The notes: generated by a model from the letters alone, not told the origin. Shown: positions 16,349-24,857, counted from the stretch's first letter. The stretch is DNA of 64,000 nt from Nocardiopsis dassonvillei_B (GCF_964273065.1 NZ_OZ186815.1:2356001-2420000), one strand, 5' to 3'. Translations and numbers: made by a program.

Positions 16349-16372
16349 GACCGGCTTCGGCCGGAGCCGGTC
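16349..16372 (-). terminator. Hairpin downstream of the two-component genes
   Basis: GACCGGCT (16349-16356) pairs with AGCCGGTC (16365-16372) over an eight-base loop, 20 bases past the response regulator stop codon on the minus strand. Confidence 0.5.
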
Positions 16373-16391
16373 GTCCGCGGGCCGGAACCGG

Positions 16392-17048
16392 TCAGCGCCG
16401 CCCGTCCGCGCCGTCCAGGTAGGCGAGCACGGCGCGGACCCGGCGGTGTCCGGGGTCGGCGGGGGCCAGGCCCAGTTTCGCGAAGATGTTTCCGATGTGC
16501 TTGTGCACGGCGTTGTCACCGACCACGAGCCGCTCGGCGATCTCGCGGTTGTCCGCCCCCTCGGCCATCAGGGCCAGGACCTCGCGCTCGCGCCGGGTCA
16601 GCGACTCCACGGGGTCGCCGTCGCGGCGGGCCAGCAGCTGGGCGACGACCTCCGGGTCCATCACCGTGCCCCCGGCCGCCACCCGGTTCAGGGCGTCCAC
16701 GAACTCCCCGACCCGGCCCACACGGTCCTTGAGCAGGTAGCCCACACCACCCCGGCCGTCGGCCAGCAGCTCGCCCGCGTACCGGCGCTCCACGTACTGC
16801 GACAGCACCAGCACCGCCAGCTCCCGGTGGCGGGCGCGCAGCGCGATCGCCGCCCGCAGGCCCTCGTCGCGGAAGTCCGGCGGCAGGCGCACGTCCACCA
16901 GGGCCAGCTCGGGCCGGTGCCGGTCCACGGCGGCCGTCAGGGCACCGGCGTCGCCCGCCACCTCGGCCACCTCGAACCCCTTGGCGGTCAGCAGCGCCTC
17001 CAGTCCGGCCGACAGCAGCACGTTGTCCTCGGCGATCACGATCCGCAC
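16392..17048 (-). CDS. NarL/LuxR-type response regulator
   Basis: A 218-residue two-component regulator. The GTG at 17048 (VRIVIAEDNVLLSAGL) lies inside the end of the kinase gene (13-base overlap), so translation is coupled. The receiver domain has acidic D8, phosphoacceptor D52 in ALVDVRLPPDF and the VLVLSQYVE switch region; the C-terminal LuxR helix-turn-helix reads LTRREREVLALMAEGADNRE and contains VHKHIGNIFAKLGL. Its partner is the kinase immediately upstream. Target genes are not evident. Confidence 0.93.
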   Translation of the reverse strand: MRIVIAEDNVLLSAGLEALLTAKGFEVAEVAGDAGALTAAVDRHRPELALVDVRLPPDFRDEGLRAAIALRARHRELAVLVLSQYVERRYAGELLADGRGGVGYLLKDRVGRVGEFVDALNRVAAGGTVMDPEVVAQLLARRDGDPVESLTRREREVLALMAEGADNREIAERLVVGDNAVHKHIGNIFAKLGLAPADPGHRRVRAVLAYLDGADGRR

Positions 17049-18247
17049 GGCAGCTCCACGGAGACCACGGTCGGCCCGCCCGCCGGGCTCGACACGCGCA
17101 CGGTCCCGTCCAGCGCCGCCACGCGGTGGCGGATGCCCCGCACGCCCGTTCCGCGCTCCTCGTCCACCCCGCCGGGACCGTCGTCGGCCACCCGCAGGCG
17201 CAGCACGTCGCCGTCCCGGGCCAGGGAGACGTCCACGGCGGTCGGCGAACCGTGGCGGACGGCGTTGGTCACCGCCTCGGTGACCACGAAGTAGGCGGCG
17301 GTCTCCACCGCCACCGGGAGGCGCCCGGGGTCGGCGGTGTCGAGGCGGACCGGGACGGAGGTGCGCCCGGCCAGGGAGTCCAGGGCGCCGACCAGGCCCC
17401 GGTCGGCGAGCACCGGCGGGTGGATGCCGCGGATCAGCTCGCGCAGCTCGGTCATCGCCTCCTCGGTGCCCTCGTGCGCCCGCTCGATGATCGCGACGGC
17501 CTCGGGGTGTCCGGCCAGTGCCTCCTTGGCCACGCCCAGCTGCATGGCGATGGCCACCAGGCGGGCCTGGGTGCCGTCGTGCAGGTCGCGTTCGATGCGG
17601 CGCAGTTCGGCGCCGTGGGAGTCCACCACGTCGGCGCGGGTGCGGCTCAGCTCGTCGACGCGGGCGGCGAGCAGCTCGGCGCGCGAGGGCGTCAGCCGGG
17701 CCAGGGTGAGCCGGGCGTGGACGCGGGCGGTGGGGACCGCCGCCCAGCGCAGCAGGACCAGTCCGGCGGTGAGCTGCCCGGCGGTGGCGCACGCGGCCGT
17801 GACCGGGTCGGCCACCCTCAGCCACAGGAACGTCGTCTCCCCCGGCAGGGCCCACCAGAAGGGGAACTGCAGGGCGGAGGGCGCCATCAGCACGGCGGCC
17901 AGGCCCAGCAGCCCGGCGGGGATGCCCGCCAGGGCCGCGAACGGCAGCCAGCGGGCCAGCCGCAGGGTGGAGGGGGCGCGCAGGAGTCTGCGCGGCTCCG
18001 TCTCGGGCGCGGGAGCCTCGGGCACGGGGGCGCCCAGCAGCACGGCGGCCCGCGTCCGGTGCCACCGGGCCCACCGGTCCACCGACAGCACCCAGCGGGG
18101 CAGCAGCACCAGGCCCAGCCCGCCGACGGGGACGGTCAGCACCACGACCGCGGTCAGCGGCAGCATGAGCAGGGAGACCAGGGCCGCTCCCAGTGTCACC
18201 AGCAGGTACCCGGCGGCCCTCCCGATGGCCGCCCACGTCGCACCCAT
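17036..18247 (-). CDS. NarL-type sensor histidine kinase (HisKA_3)
   Basis: A 403-residue membrane kinase. The ATG at 18247 (MGATWAAIGRAAGYLL) has GAAGGAG upstream; longer starts lack a ribosome site. Two hydrophobic segments near residues 13-60 and two more near 120-185 form the sensor module. The dimerisation/phosphoacceptor region reads LRRIERDLHDGTQARLVAIA with the histidine near residue 222; the ATPase domain has EAVTNAVRHG (N box) and VADDGPGG, and the protein ends VVSVELPCGS. The duplicated TM sensor module of the DUF-type actinobacterial kinases gives no clue to the signal. It is coupled by overlap with the response regulator. Confidence 0.92.
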   Translation of the reverse strand: MGATWAAIGRAAGYLLVTLGAALVSLLMLPLTAVVVLTVPVGGLGLVLLPRWVLSVDRWARWHRTRAAVLLGAPVPEAPAPETEPRRLLRAPSTLRLARWLPFAALAGIPAGLLGLAAVLMAPSALQFPFWWALPGETTFLWLRVADPVTAACATAGQLTAGLVLLRWAAVPTARVHARLTLARLTPSRAELLAARVDELSRTRADVVDSHGAELRRIERDLHDGTQARLVAIAMQLGVAKEALAGHPEAVAIIERAHEGTEEAMTELRELIRGIHPPVLADRGLVGALDSLAGRTSVPVRLDTADPGRLPVAVETAAYFVVTEAVTNAVRHGSPTAVDVSLARDGDVLRLRVADDGPGGVDEERGTGVRGIRHRVAALDGTVRVSSPAGGPTVVSVELPCGS

Positions 18248-18382
18248 ACGCCGTTCTCCTTCGTCCGCTCCGTCGTTCACCCGACAGTCTGGGGCATGTG
18301 AAGCACAGCGGACACTACAGCGGGCACCCGTAAGCGGTCGCCGGTCCCCCGGAATGTCGGCGGGCGGAGAGAGGCCGGCGCC

Positions 18383-18921
18383 ATGAAGCACCTCCCGCCC
18401 GAGAACCTCTCGCGGCCCGTGTCCGCCGAACGCTCCCCCCTGCCCGTGTCCGGGGACGAACGGGAGGTGCTCACCGCCCATCTGGACTGGCACCGGGCCA
18501 CCTTCGAGGCCAAGTGCGCGGGCCTGAGCGCCGAACGGCTGTCCCTGCGGGCCGTCCCGCCGTCCTCACTGTCCCTGCACGGGCTGATCCGCCACACGGC
18601 GGGAGGGGAGCGGTGGTGGTTCCGGATCCGCTTCGCGGGCGAGGAGCCGCCCCTGCTGTACTACTCCGGCGACGACCCCGACCAGGACTTCGACGACCTG
18701 GCCGGCGATCCCGCCCAGGCGCTGGACCGCTGGCGGGAGGAGGTGGCGCACGCCCGGCGGGTCACGGCGGCCTCCCCCTGGACGCGCTGGGGGCGGACGG
18801 CTCCGTGGGCGGGCCCACCCGGTTGAGGGTCGTCCTGGTCGAGATGATCGCGGAGTACGCCCGCCACAACGGGTACGCCGACCTGCTGCGCGAGCGCACC
18901 GACGGGTCGACCGGGTACTGA
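18383..18921 (+). pseudogene. DinB-family (DUF664) protein, disrupted by a one-base frameshift
   Basis: The gene starts at ATG 18383 and reads as a DinB-like four-helix protein (DWHRATFEAKCAGLSAERLS, GLIRHTAGGERWWFR) up to about residue 131. There a run of five C at 18774-18778 shifts the frame, and the protein would end at 18826 with an unrelated tail. The expected C-terminus continues in another frame from about 18776: LDALGADGSVGGPTRLRV, VLVEMIAEYARHNGYADLLR, ending at 18921. One extra C in the run would restore a 179-residue protein. DinB-like proteins are metal-dependent thiol transferases of the mycothiol/bacillithiol superfamily. Either a true mutation or a homopolymer sequencing error would explain it. 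Confidence 0.85.
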
Positions 18922-18952
18922 CCCGTTCCGGCGGCCGGGCCTCCGGAACGGG
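18922..18952 (+). terminator. Terminator after the DinB gene
   Basis: CCCGTTCCGG (18922-18931) pairs perfectly with CCGGAACGGG (18943-18952), starting directly after the stop codon of the restored DinB frame. It supports 18921 as the original end of that gene. Confidence 0.65.
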
Positions 18953-19084
18953 CGGGACGCCCCGGGGCCCGGCCTCCGGCCGACCGGCCCGGGTGCGGTC
19001 CGGCTCCGGGGGCCGGCCTCCGGCGGGGCGGCGCCCGTCCGCAGGAGGCCGCGGCACCGGGTCCCATCGGTCCGGCGGCTCCCG

Positions 19085-19981
19085 TCAGGCGGGGTTCCGC
19101 TCGGCCGCGGCGGTGTCCTCGCGGGCCGCACGCCGGGCCAGCAGGGCGCCGGTGGCCGCTGCGGTGAAGAACATCAGCACGCCGTAGACCGCGGAGGGGA
19201 CGGCGATCTCGCTGCTGTCGAGCAGTGCCGGACTGAGGGCGATGGCCAGGGACAGCGTGGTGTTGTGCAGGCCGATCTCCATGCAGGAGGCGATGGACTC
19301 GGGGCGGCCGGTGCCGACCAGCCGCGGCGCCCAGTAGCCGATGGTGAGGCTGGCGATGTTGAACAGCAGCACCATGAGCCCCACCGCGACGATGTAGTCG
19401 CCGATGTTCTCCCGCTCCTGGTAGATGGCCACGGCGACGACGCCCAGCAGCACGAACACCGAGGCGATCTTGACCGGCTTCTCCAGGACCCGCGCGACCG
19501 ACTCGGCCCGGGCCCGTACGAGCATGCCGATGCCGACGGGGATGAGGATGATCGCGAAGACCTGGAGGACCTTGTCGAGCTGCAGGCCCAGGGTGCCCCC
19601 GTCGCTCATGAAGTAGGCCAGCGACAGGTTGGTGATGAGGGGCAGCGAGAACAGCGCGGTGAGGGAGTTGAGCGCCGTCAGCGAGATGTTGAGGGCGACG
19701 TTCCCGCGGAACAGGTGGCTGAACAGGCTGGCGGTGGTGCCTCCGGGAGAGGCGGCCAGCAGCATCATGCCGACCGCGAGCGCGGGCGGCGGCCGGAAGA
19801 GCAGGACCAGGCCGAAGCAGACCAGCGGCAGCAGGACGATCTGGCAGCCCAGGATGAGGGCGACGGTGCCGGGGATGCGGGCCAGCCGGGTGAAGTCGGG
19901 GACGGTGAGGCTCAGCCCCAGGCCCAGCATGATGACGGCGAGCGCGGCGGGGAGCGCGATCGTGGCGATGGTGGAGTCCAA
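19085..19981 (-). CDS. Bile acid:sodium symporter family (BASS) transporter
   Basis: A 298-residue carrier with about nine or ten hydrophobic helices. The TTG at 19981 (LDSTIATIALPAALAV) has GAGGAG eight bases upstream; longer starts are out of keeping with the family. Family signatures include LLAASPGGTTASLFSHLFRG and the crossover-helix motif CMEIGLHNTTLSLAIA, which contain the sodium and substrate sites. Many bacterial members carry pantoate, pyruvate or other organic acids rather than bile acids. A near-perfect Crp-type site lies 118 bases upstream, matching one upstream of the lactate permease, which suggests a carbon-source-related role. Confidence 0.88.
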   Translation of the reverse strand: MDSTIATIALPAALAVIMLGLGLSLTVPDFTRLARIPGTVALILGCQIVLLPLVCFGLVLLFRPPPALAVGMMLLAASPGGTTASLFSHLFRGNVALNISLTALNSLTALFSLPLITNLSLAYFMSDGGTLGLQLDKVLQVFAIILIPVGIGMLVRARAESVARVLEKPVKIASVFVLLGVVAVAIYQERENIGDYIVAVGLMVLLFNIASLTIGYWAPRLVGTGRPESIASCMEIGLHNTTLSLAIALSPALLDSSEIAVPSAVYGVLMFFTAAATGALLARRAAREDTAAAERNPA

Positions 19982-20098
19982 GGGGGCTCCTCGTGGTCGG
20001 GCCGCCGGGGGTGCGGCTCGGTGGACGGGGCTCACGGACCGCGTTCGGTGACGGTACGGCGGTGGGGCATCGGACGGACGCCCCGGATCGCGCCCTCC

Positions 20099-20114
20099 GG
20101 TGACCTGCATCACA
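20099..20114. promoter_or_regulatory. Crp-type operator upstream of the BASS symporter
   Basis: GGTGACCTGCATCACA matches TGTGA-N6-TCACA at 9 of 10 positions. The spacer CCTGCA is identical to that of the site at 719-734. It sits 118 bases upstream of the symporter start codon. Confidence 0.55.
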
Positions 20115-20162
20115 TCCGACGTACTGGCCGGTATGCTCCCATGGCGCCGCGGGACATGACAA

Positions 20163-20184
20163 GGCCCCGGTCGGTGCCGGGGCC
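20163..20184 (-). terminator. Terminator of the anti-sigma-like ATPase gene
   Basis: GGCCCCGG (20163-20170) pairs with CCGGGGCC (20177-20184); on the minus strand the stem is followed by TTGTCATG. It lies 23 bases past the stop codon of the gene at 20207-20740. Confidence 0.6.
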
Positions 20185-20206
20185 GGGGGATCGCGCCGCG
20201 CGGGGG

Positions 20207-20740
20207 TCAGGCGGCGGGCCAGGAGCTGCCCGTCATGTCGTAGGCGAGGTGGAACCACACCTTGCGGATGCTGGGGTGGCCGTTGTCGCCCCAGGTGGTG
20301 GCGAAGCTGTCGACCAGCGCCAGGCCCCGGCCGTTCTCCGCGGTGAGCGGGTCGGCGGTGGGCGCCGCCGGGACCGCGGGCCCGTCGTGGGGGGTGCCGT
20401 TGTCGCGGCACACCAGGGTCAGCCCGGTGGGGGTGCGCGTCACCCGCAGCACGAAGGTCTGCCCCTCCTCCCCCGACCTGCTGTGCTTGATCGCGTTGGT
20501 CGCCAGCTCCGTGCCCAGCAGGGCGAACAGGTAGCGGAAGTCGCTGTCGCGGGCGGCCGCACAGGTGTCCAGGAACGCGCGCGCCAGCGGGATGCTCGCG
20601 GCCCGGCCCGGGAACTCCCAGTGGCGTTTGACGAAGGGCAGCGGACGACCGTTGAAGTAGTGCCGGTACTCGTCCGGGACACCGGCGAGGGCGGTGTCCC
20701 CGGCCTCGGCCAGGGCGGGCACGGCAACGAGTGAGGGCAT
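20207..20740 (-). CDS. ATP-binding anti-sigma-factor-like protein (RsbW/HATPase_c_2)
   Basis: A 177-residue protein consisting of one GHKL ATPase domain. Visible boxes are the N box LLGTELATNAIKHSRSG (near residues 74-90), the G1 box VCRDNGTPHDGP and the G2 region ENGRGLALVDSFATTWG. The N-terminal 35 residues (VPDEYRHYFNGRPLPFVKRH) are additional. Streptomycetes and relatives encode many such serine-kinase-type anti-sigma regulators; the partner sigma factor or anti-anti-sigma factor is not adjacent here, so its target is unknown. Confidence 0.85.
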   Translation of the reverse strand: MPSLVAVPALAEAGDTALAGVPDEYRHYFNGRPLPFVKRHWEFPGRAASIPLARAFLDTCAAARDSDFRYLFALLGTELATNAIKHSRSGEEGQTFVLRVTRTPTGLTLVCRDNGTPHDGPAVPAAPTADPLTAENGRGLALVDSFATTWGDNGHPSIRKVWFHLAYDMTGSSWPAA

Positions 20741-20964
20741 GGCTGACTCCTTGGGCGGGGCGGCTCAGTGGGCAGGCGAACCGGGGGAGGGGGCGGCTGC
20801 GGGAGTGTCCGGGGCGCCGCGGGGGACGGGCGGCGCGGGACCGGTATGACCATACGCGATCCGGCTCCCCTGGGACAGGGGATGCCGGTGTGGCGCGTTC
20901 CGCCGTGCTCCCGGGAACCGGGGCCCGGGACCGCCGTGGCCGCCCCCGCCCCGCCCGGGGCCGG

Positions 20965-22491
20965 TCAGGCCCGCGCGGCCAGCGCCTCCTCGGCCGCGGC
21001 CCGTGCGGCCTCCCCGTCTGCCGCCACCAGCGCGATCCGGGTGCGCCGCTCCAGCAGGTCGTCCACGTCCAGGGCGCCCTCGTGGCGCACCCCGAACCGC
21101 AGCTCCGCCCCGGTGACCCCCGCGGCGACCGGCTCCAGCAGGGCCGGGTCGCCGTCGGCCTCGGCCAGCACGGCGGGCGCCTCGGTCCCGTAGCGGGCGA
21201 CCAGGCGGCGCGGCGCGTCCAGGGAGTCCAGCTCCTCCCTGGTGGCGGCCCCCACCAGGGGCAGGGAGCGGGTGCGGCAGGGGCCGGCGGGCAGCCGGTG
21301 CCGTGCCACCGCGGCGTCCAAAGCCTCCTCCGCCATCGCCCGGTAGGTGGTGAGCTTGCCGCCCACCACGGTGACCGTGCCGTTGGGGGCGACCGTCACC
21401 GAGTGGTCCCGGGACAGGTCCGCGCTGTCCCCGTCGCCGTGCAGCAGCGGGCGCAGCCCGGCGAACGCCCCCTGGACGTCCTCCCGGCGGATCGGCGTCC
21501 GCAGCGCCCGGTTGGCCTGGCGGAGCAGGAAGTCGACGTCCTCCTCGGGGACCTCGGGCACCCGTGGTGCGGGCCCCGCGACGGGTTCGTCGGTGAGACC
21601 GAGGTAGACCCGCCCGTCCGGCTGGGGCAGGGCGAACACGAACCGGCCCGGGGCGCCCTGCACGGGGACGGTGAGGGCCACCCGGGGGTGTCCCAGGAGG
21701 GCGCCGTCGAGTACCAGGTGGCTGCCCCGGCTGGGGCTGAGCCGGACCCCGGGGTCGAGCAGGTCGGCGTGGACGCCGGCGGCGTTGACGACGGCGCGCG
21801 GGCGCAGCGGCAGCGGCCGTCCGGTCTCCTCGTCGCGCAGCACCGCGCCGTCGGCGGTGATGCCGTCGACCGAGCAGCGGGTGATGATCCGGGCGCCCAG
21901 GCCCGCGGCGGTGCGGGCCAGGGCCACCACCAGGCGTGCGTCGTCGACGAGCTGGCCGTCGAAGGACAGCACCCCGCCGAGCAGTCCGTCGGCCGCCACC
22001 CCGGGCAGCAGCCGCCGCGTGCGGGCGGCGTCCAGCAGGCGGGGGCGGGGCAGCAGCGACGCGGGGGTCCCGGCCAGGCGGCGCAGCACGTCGCCCATGC
22101 CCATCCCGGCGCGGGCGAGCAGCCCCCCTGGCAGCCCGCCCAGGTCCCGGTGGACGGGGACGACCATGGGCAGCGGGCGGATCAGGTGGGGAGCGGTGGT
22201 CCGCATGAGGACGTCGCGCTCGCGGGCGCTCTCGTAGGCGATCCCGACCCGGCCCCTGGCGAGGTAGCGCAGGCCGCCGTGGACCAGTTTGGAGCTCCAC
22301 CGGCTGGTGCCGAAGGCCAGGTCGTGGCGTTCGGCGAGCACGGTGGTCAGTCCCCGCGAGACGGCGTCCAGGGCGACGCCCGCGCCGGTCACCCCGCCGC
22401 CGACGACGAGGACGTCGACGTTCGGATCGGCCTCCAGTGCGGCGAGGTCGGCGGCCCGGCGTGCGGCGTTCAGGGAGGTGGTGCTGCTCAT
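20965..22491 (-). CDS. glpD: Glycerol-3-phosphate dehydrogenase (FAD-dependent, aerobic)
   Basis: GlpD oxidises sn-glycerol-3-phosphate to dihydroxyacetone phosphate at the membrane, passing electrons to quinone. The 508-residue protein has the FAD dinucleotide-binding motif VDVLVVGGGVTGAGVALDAV near residues 25-44, the GTSRWSSKLVHGGLRYL family signature near 61-78, and a C-terminal helical domain beginning around residue 385. It is 42 bases downstream of a tetR gene on the same strand and probably forms a two-gene operon with it. No glpK or glpF is present in the window. DHAP, its product, is the backbone used by the alkyl-DHAP-synthase-like gene transcribed divergently. Confidence 0.95.
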   Translation of the reverse strand: MSSTTSLNAARRAADLAALEADPNVDVLVVGGGVTGAGVALDAVSRGLTTVLAERHDLAFGTSRWSSKLVHGGLRYLARGRVGIAYESARERDVLMRTTAPHLIRPLPMVVPVHRDLGGLPGGLLARAGMGMGDVLRRLAGTPASLLPRPRLLDAARTRRLLPGVAADGLLGGVLSFDGQLVDDARLVVALARTAAGLGARIITRCSVDGITADGAVLRDEETGRPLPLRPRAVVNAAGVHADLLDPGVRLSPSRGSHLVLDGALLGHPRVALTVPVQGAPGRFVFALPQPDGRVYLGLTDEPVAGPAPRVPEVPEEDVDFLLRQANRALRTPIRREDVQGAFAGLRPLLHGDGDSADLSRDHSVTVAPNGTVTVVGGKLTTYRAMAEEALDAAVARHRLPAGPCRTRSLPLVGAATREELDSLDAPRRLVARYGTEAPAVLAEADGDPALLEPVAAGVTGAELRFGVRHEGALDVDDLLERRTRIALVAADGEAARAAAEEALAARA

Positions 22492-22533
22492 GGGAGCGGT
22501 CCTTTCCGGGTGATATGGGCGGCGGACGCGCGG

Positions 22534-23121
22534 TCAGGGGGCCAGGTAGCCGTCGACGAGGGTGGCCAGCTCGTCGACGAGGGCCTCCGGGTCGAGGAGG
22601 TCGGCGAACAGGTGGCGGGAGGTGACGGTGTTCTGCGCGGTGACCATGACCAGGCGGGCCAGCACCGCCGGGTCCCCGGCGCGGATCGATCCCTCGGCCT
22701 GGCCCTGGGCGACCACGGGTTCGAGGACCTCCAGGGCGGCCCCGTGGCTCGTGCCCAGGCGCTGGAAGGTGTAGGTGGTCAGGAGCTCCGGCTCGGTGTC
22801 GACGATCCGGGTGAAGAGCGGGTGGTTCAGCATCGCCCGGGCCACCCCGGCCACGTGCAGGACCAGGCGCACGCGGACGCTCTCGTCGGCCAGGTCGTGC
22901 TCGGCGGCCATCTCCTCGTCCAGGAGGATCCGCCGCAGCTCGCGGGTGAGCAGGTCGGCGACCAGCGCGGTGACGTCGGGCCAGCGCCGGTAGACGGTCG
23001 GGCGGCTGACCCCGGCGCGGCGGGCGACGTCGGTGAGCGTGGTGCGGCGCACCCCGAAGTCGACGACACAGGCGCGCGCCGCGTCGAGGATGCTGTCTTC
23101 AACGTTACGTTTTGACGCCAT
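22534..23121 (-). CDS. TetR-family transcriptional regulator
   Basis: A 195-residue regulator (MASKRNVEDSILDAARACV). The helix-turn-helix reads TTLTDVARRAGVSRPTVYRR, and the remaining helices form the ligand and dimerisation domain. Its start codon is only 17 bases from that of the divergent flavoenzyme gene, and glpD follows 42 bases downstream, so it is placed to control both. With such a short gap both messages are probably leaderless or start inside the opposite gene; TACAGT (minus strand, 23129-23134), seven bases before the ATG, fits a -10 box for a leaderless transcript. Confidence 0.92.
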   Translation of the reverse strand: MASKRNVEDSILDAARACVVDFGVRRTTLTDVARRAGVSRPTVYRRWPDVTALVADLLTRELRRILLDEEMAAEHDLADESVRVRLVLHVAGVARAMLNHPLFTRIVDTEPELLTTYTFQRLGTSHGAALEVLEPVVAQGQAEGSIRAGDPAVLARLVMVTAQNTVTSRHLFADLLDPEALVDELATLVDGYLAP

Positions 23122-23138
23122 GTGTAAAACTGTAGAGC

Positions 23139-24755
23139 ATGGCTGACGACACCTCTCCCCGCACCGCCCCCGAGATGAGCTGGTTCGCCTGGGGCGACCC
23201 CGCCAGGGCCAGGGACCTGGACCCCGGTCTGCGCGACCTCATCGCCCAGGTACTGGGCGCCCGGCTCACCGAACGTCCCCCCGTCGCCGAGGAGGCGGTG
23301 GAGCTGCCCCCCTCCGCCCTCACCGGCCGGGCACTCGCCGCGCTGGCCGCCGTCACGGGCGCCGACCACGTCCGCACCGACGACGCCTCCCGGCTGCGCC
23401 ACGCGGGCGGCAAGAGCACCCCCGACCTGCTGCTGCGCCGCTCGGGCCGGGCCGACCCCGCACCCGACGCGGTCGTGTACCCCGCCGACCACGACGAGGT
23501 CCAGCGGCTGCTGGAGGTCTGCTCCGCGGAACGCGTCGCCGTGGTGCCCTTCGGCGGCGGCACCAGCGTGGTGGGGGGACTGACCCCGCTGCGCGGCGGC
23601 TTCGGAGCCGTCGTCTCCCTGGACCTGCGCCGCCTGGACCGGCTGGTCTCCCTGGACGCCACCTCGATGACCGCCGTCCTGGGCGCGGGCGTGCGCGGCC
23701 CGGCGGCCGAGGCGCTGCTCGCCGAACACGGCCTCATGCTCGGCCACCTGCCGCAGAGCCACGAGTACGCCACCATCGGCGGGTACGCCGCCACCCGCTC
23801 CAGCGGACAGGCCTCCTCCGGGTACGGCCGTTTCGAGGACATGGTGGTGTCGCTGCGCGCGGCGACACCGCGCGGGACCCTGGAGGCGGGCGGCGCTCCG
23901 GCCTCGGCGGCCGGGCCCGACCTGCGCCGGCTGCTGCTCGGCTCGGAGGGCACCCTGGGCGTGATCACCGAGGTCGGGGTCCGGGTGCGGCCCGTCCCCG
24001 AGACCGTCCTGGACGAGGCGTGGTCGTTCCCCGACTTCGCCACCGGGGTGGACGCCCTGCGCGCGCTGGCCCAGTCCGACACCCGGCCCACCATGGCGCG
24101 GATCCTGGACGAGTCGGAGACGTTCGTGGGCGCCGCCCTCAGCGGGGGCGAGGCGCGCCCGGGCTGCCAGGCCGTGCTCGGGTTCGAGGGGACCGCGGCC
24201 GAGGTCGCCGCCCGCGCCGCCGCGGTCCGCGAGGTGCTGGTCCGGGCGGGCGGGACCCCGCTGGGCGCGGACCCGGTGGCCCACTGGCGGGAGAACCGGT
24301 TCTCCTCCCCCTACCTGCGGGACACCCTGCTGTCGGCGGGCGTCCTCGCCGAGACCCTGGAGACCGCGGCGGGCTGGAGCGCCCTGCTGCCGCTGTACGA
24401 CGCCGTCACCGGCGCCCTGAGGGAGGCGCTGGAGGGGGACGCGGGCGGGGCCGTGGTGATGTGCCACGTGTCGCACACGTACCCGACCGGGGCCTCCCTG
24501 TACTTCACGGTGGCGGCGGCCGCGGGCGAGGACCCGCTGGCGCGCTGGGAGAGCGCCAAGCGCGCCGCCTCCGACGCGATCGTCGCCCACGGCGGGACCA
24601 TCACCCACCACCACGCTGTGGGCACCGACCACCGGCCGTGGATGGCCGCGGAGATCGGCCCGCTGGGCGTGGAGGTGCTGCGGGCGGTGAAGGCGGCGCT
24701 GGACCCGGAGGGCGTGCTCAACCCGGGCAAGCTCATCCCCGGCCCGCGGGACTGA
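23139..24755 (+). CDS. FAD-binding oxidoreductase, alkyldihydroxyacetonephosphate-synthase-like
   Basis: A 538-residue flavoprotein of the vanillyl-alcohol-oxidase fold. The N-terminal region (PEMSWFAWGDPARARDL) and the FAD-binding PCMH domain (about residues 110-290: VVYPADHDEV, VVPFGGGTSVVGGL, GYAATRSSGQASSGYGRFED) resemble alkyl-DHAP synthase, which exchanges the acyl group of acyl-DHAP for a fatty alcohol in ether-lipid synthesis. The C-terminal active-site segment THHHAVGTDHRPWM (near residue 488) and ALDPEGVLNPGKLI also match. Actinobacterial members may instead oxidise a hydroxy acid, so the reaction is uncertain. It is divergent from tetR-glpD, whose product DHAP links the two. Confidence 0.82.
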   Translation: MADDTSPRTAPEMSWFAWGDPARARDLDPGLRDLIAQVLGARLTERPPVAEEAVELPPSALTGRALAALAAVTGADHVRTDDASRLRHAGGKSTPDLLLRRSGRADPAPDAVVYPADHDEVQRLLEVCSAERVAVVPFGGGTSVVGGLTPLRGGFGAVVSLDLRRLDRLVSLDATSMTAVLGAGVRGPAAEALLAEHGLMLGHLPQSHEYATIGGYAATRSSGQASSGYGRFEDMVVSLRAATPRGTLEAGGAPASAAGPDLRRLLLGSEGTLGVITEVGVRVRPVPETVLDEAWSFPDFATGVDALRALAQSDTRPTMARILDESETFVGAALSGGEARPGCQAVLGFEGTAAEVAARAAAVREVLVRAGGTPLGADPVAHWRENRFSSPYLRDTLLSAGVLAETLETAAGWSALLPLYDAVTGALREALEGDAGGAVVMCHVSHTYPTGASLYFTVAAAAGEDPLARWESAKRAASDAIVAHGGTITHHHAVGTDHRPWMAAEIGPLGVEVLRAVKAALDPEGVLNPGKLIPGPRD

Positions 24756-24762
24756 CCCCCGG

Positions 24763-24793
24763 CCCGCGCCCCGGCACCCGGCCGGGGCGCGGG
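24763..24793 (+). terminator. Terminator after the AGPS-like gene
   Basis: CCCGCGCCCCGG (24763-24774) pairs perfectly with CCGGGGCGCGGG (24782-24793), a 12-pair stem eight bases past the stop codon and between convergent genes. Confidence 0.7.
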
Positions 24794-24857
24794 AGGTCCC
24801 GCTCCCCGGCGGCACGGCCTCCCCCGGCGGAGCGGATGCCGCCCGGAGAGGCCGGGC

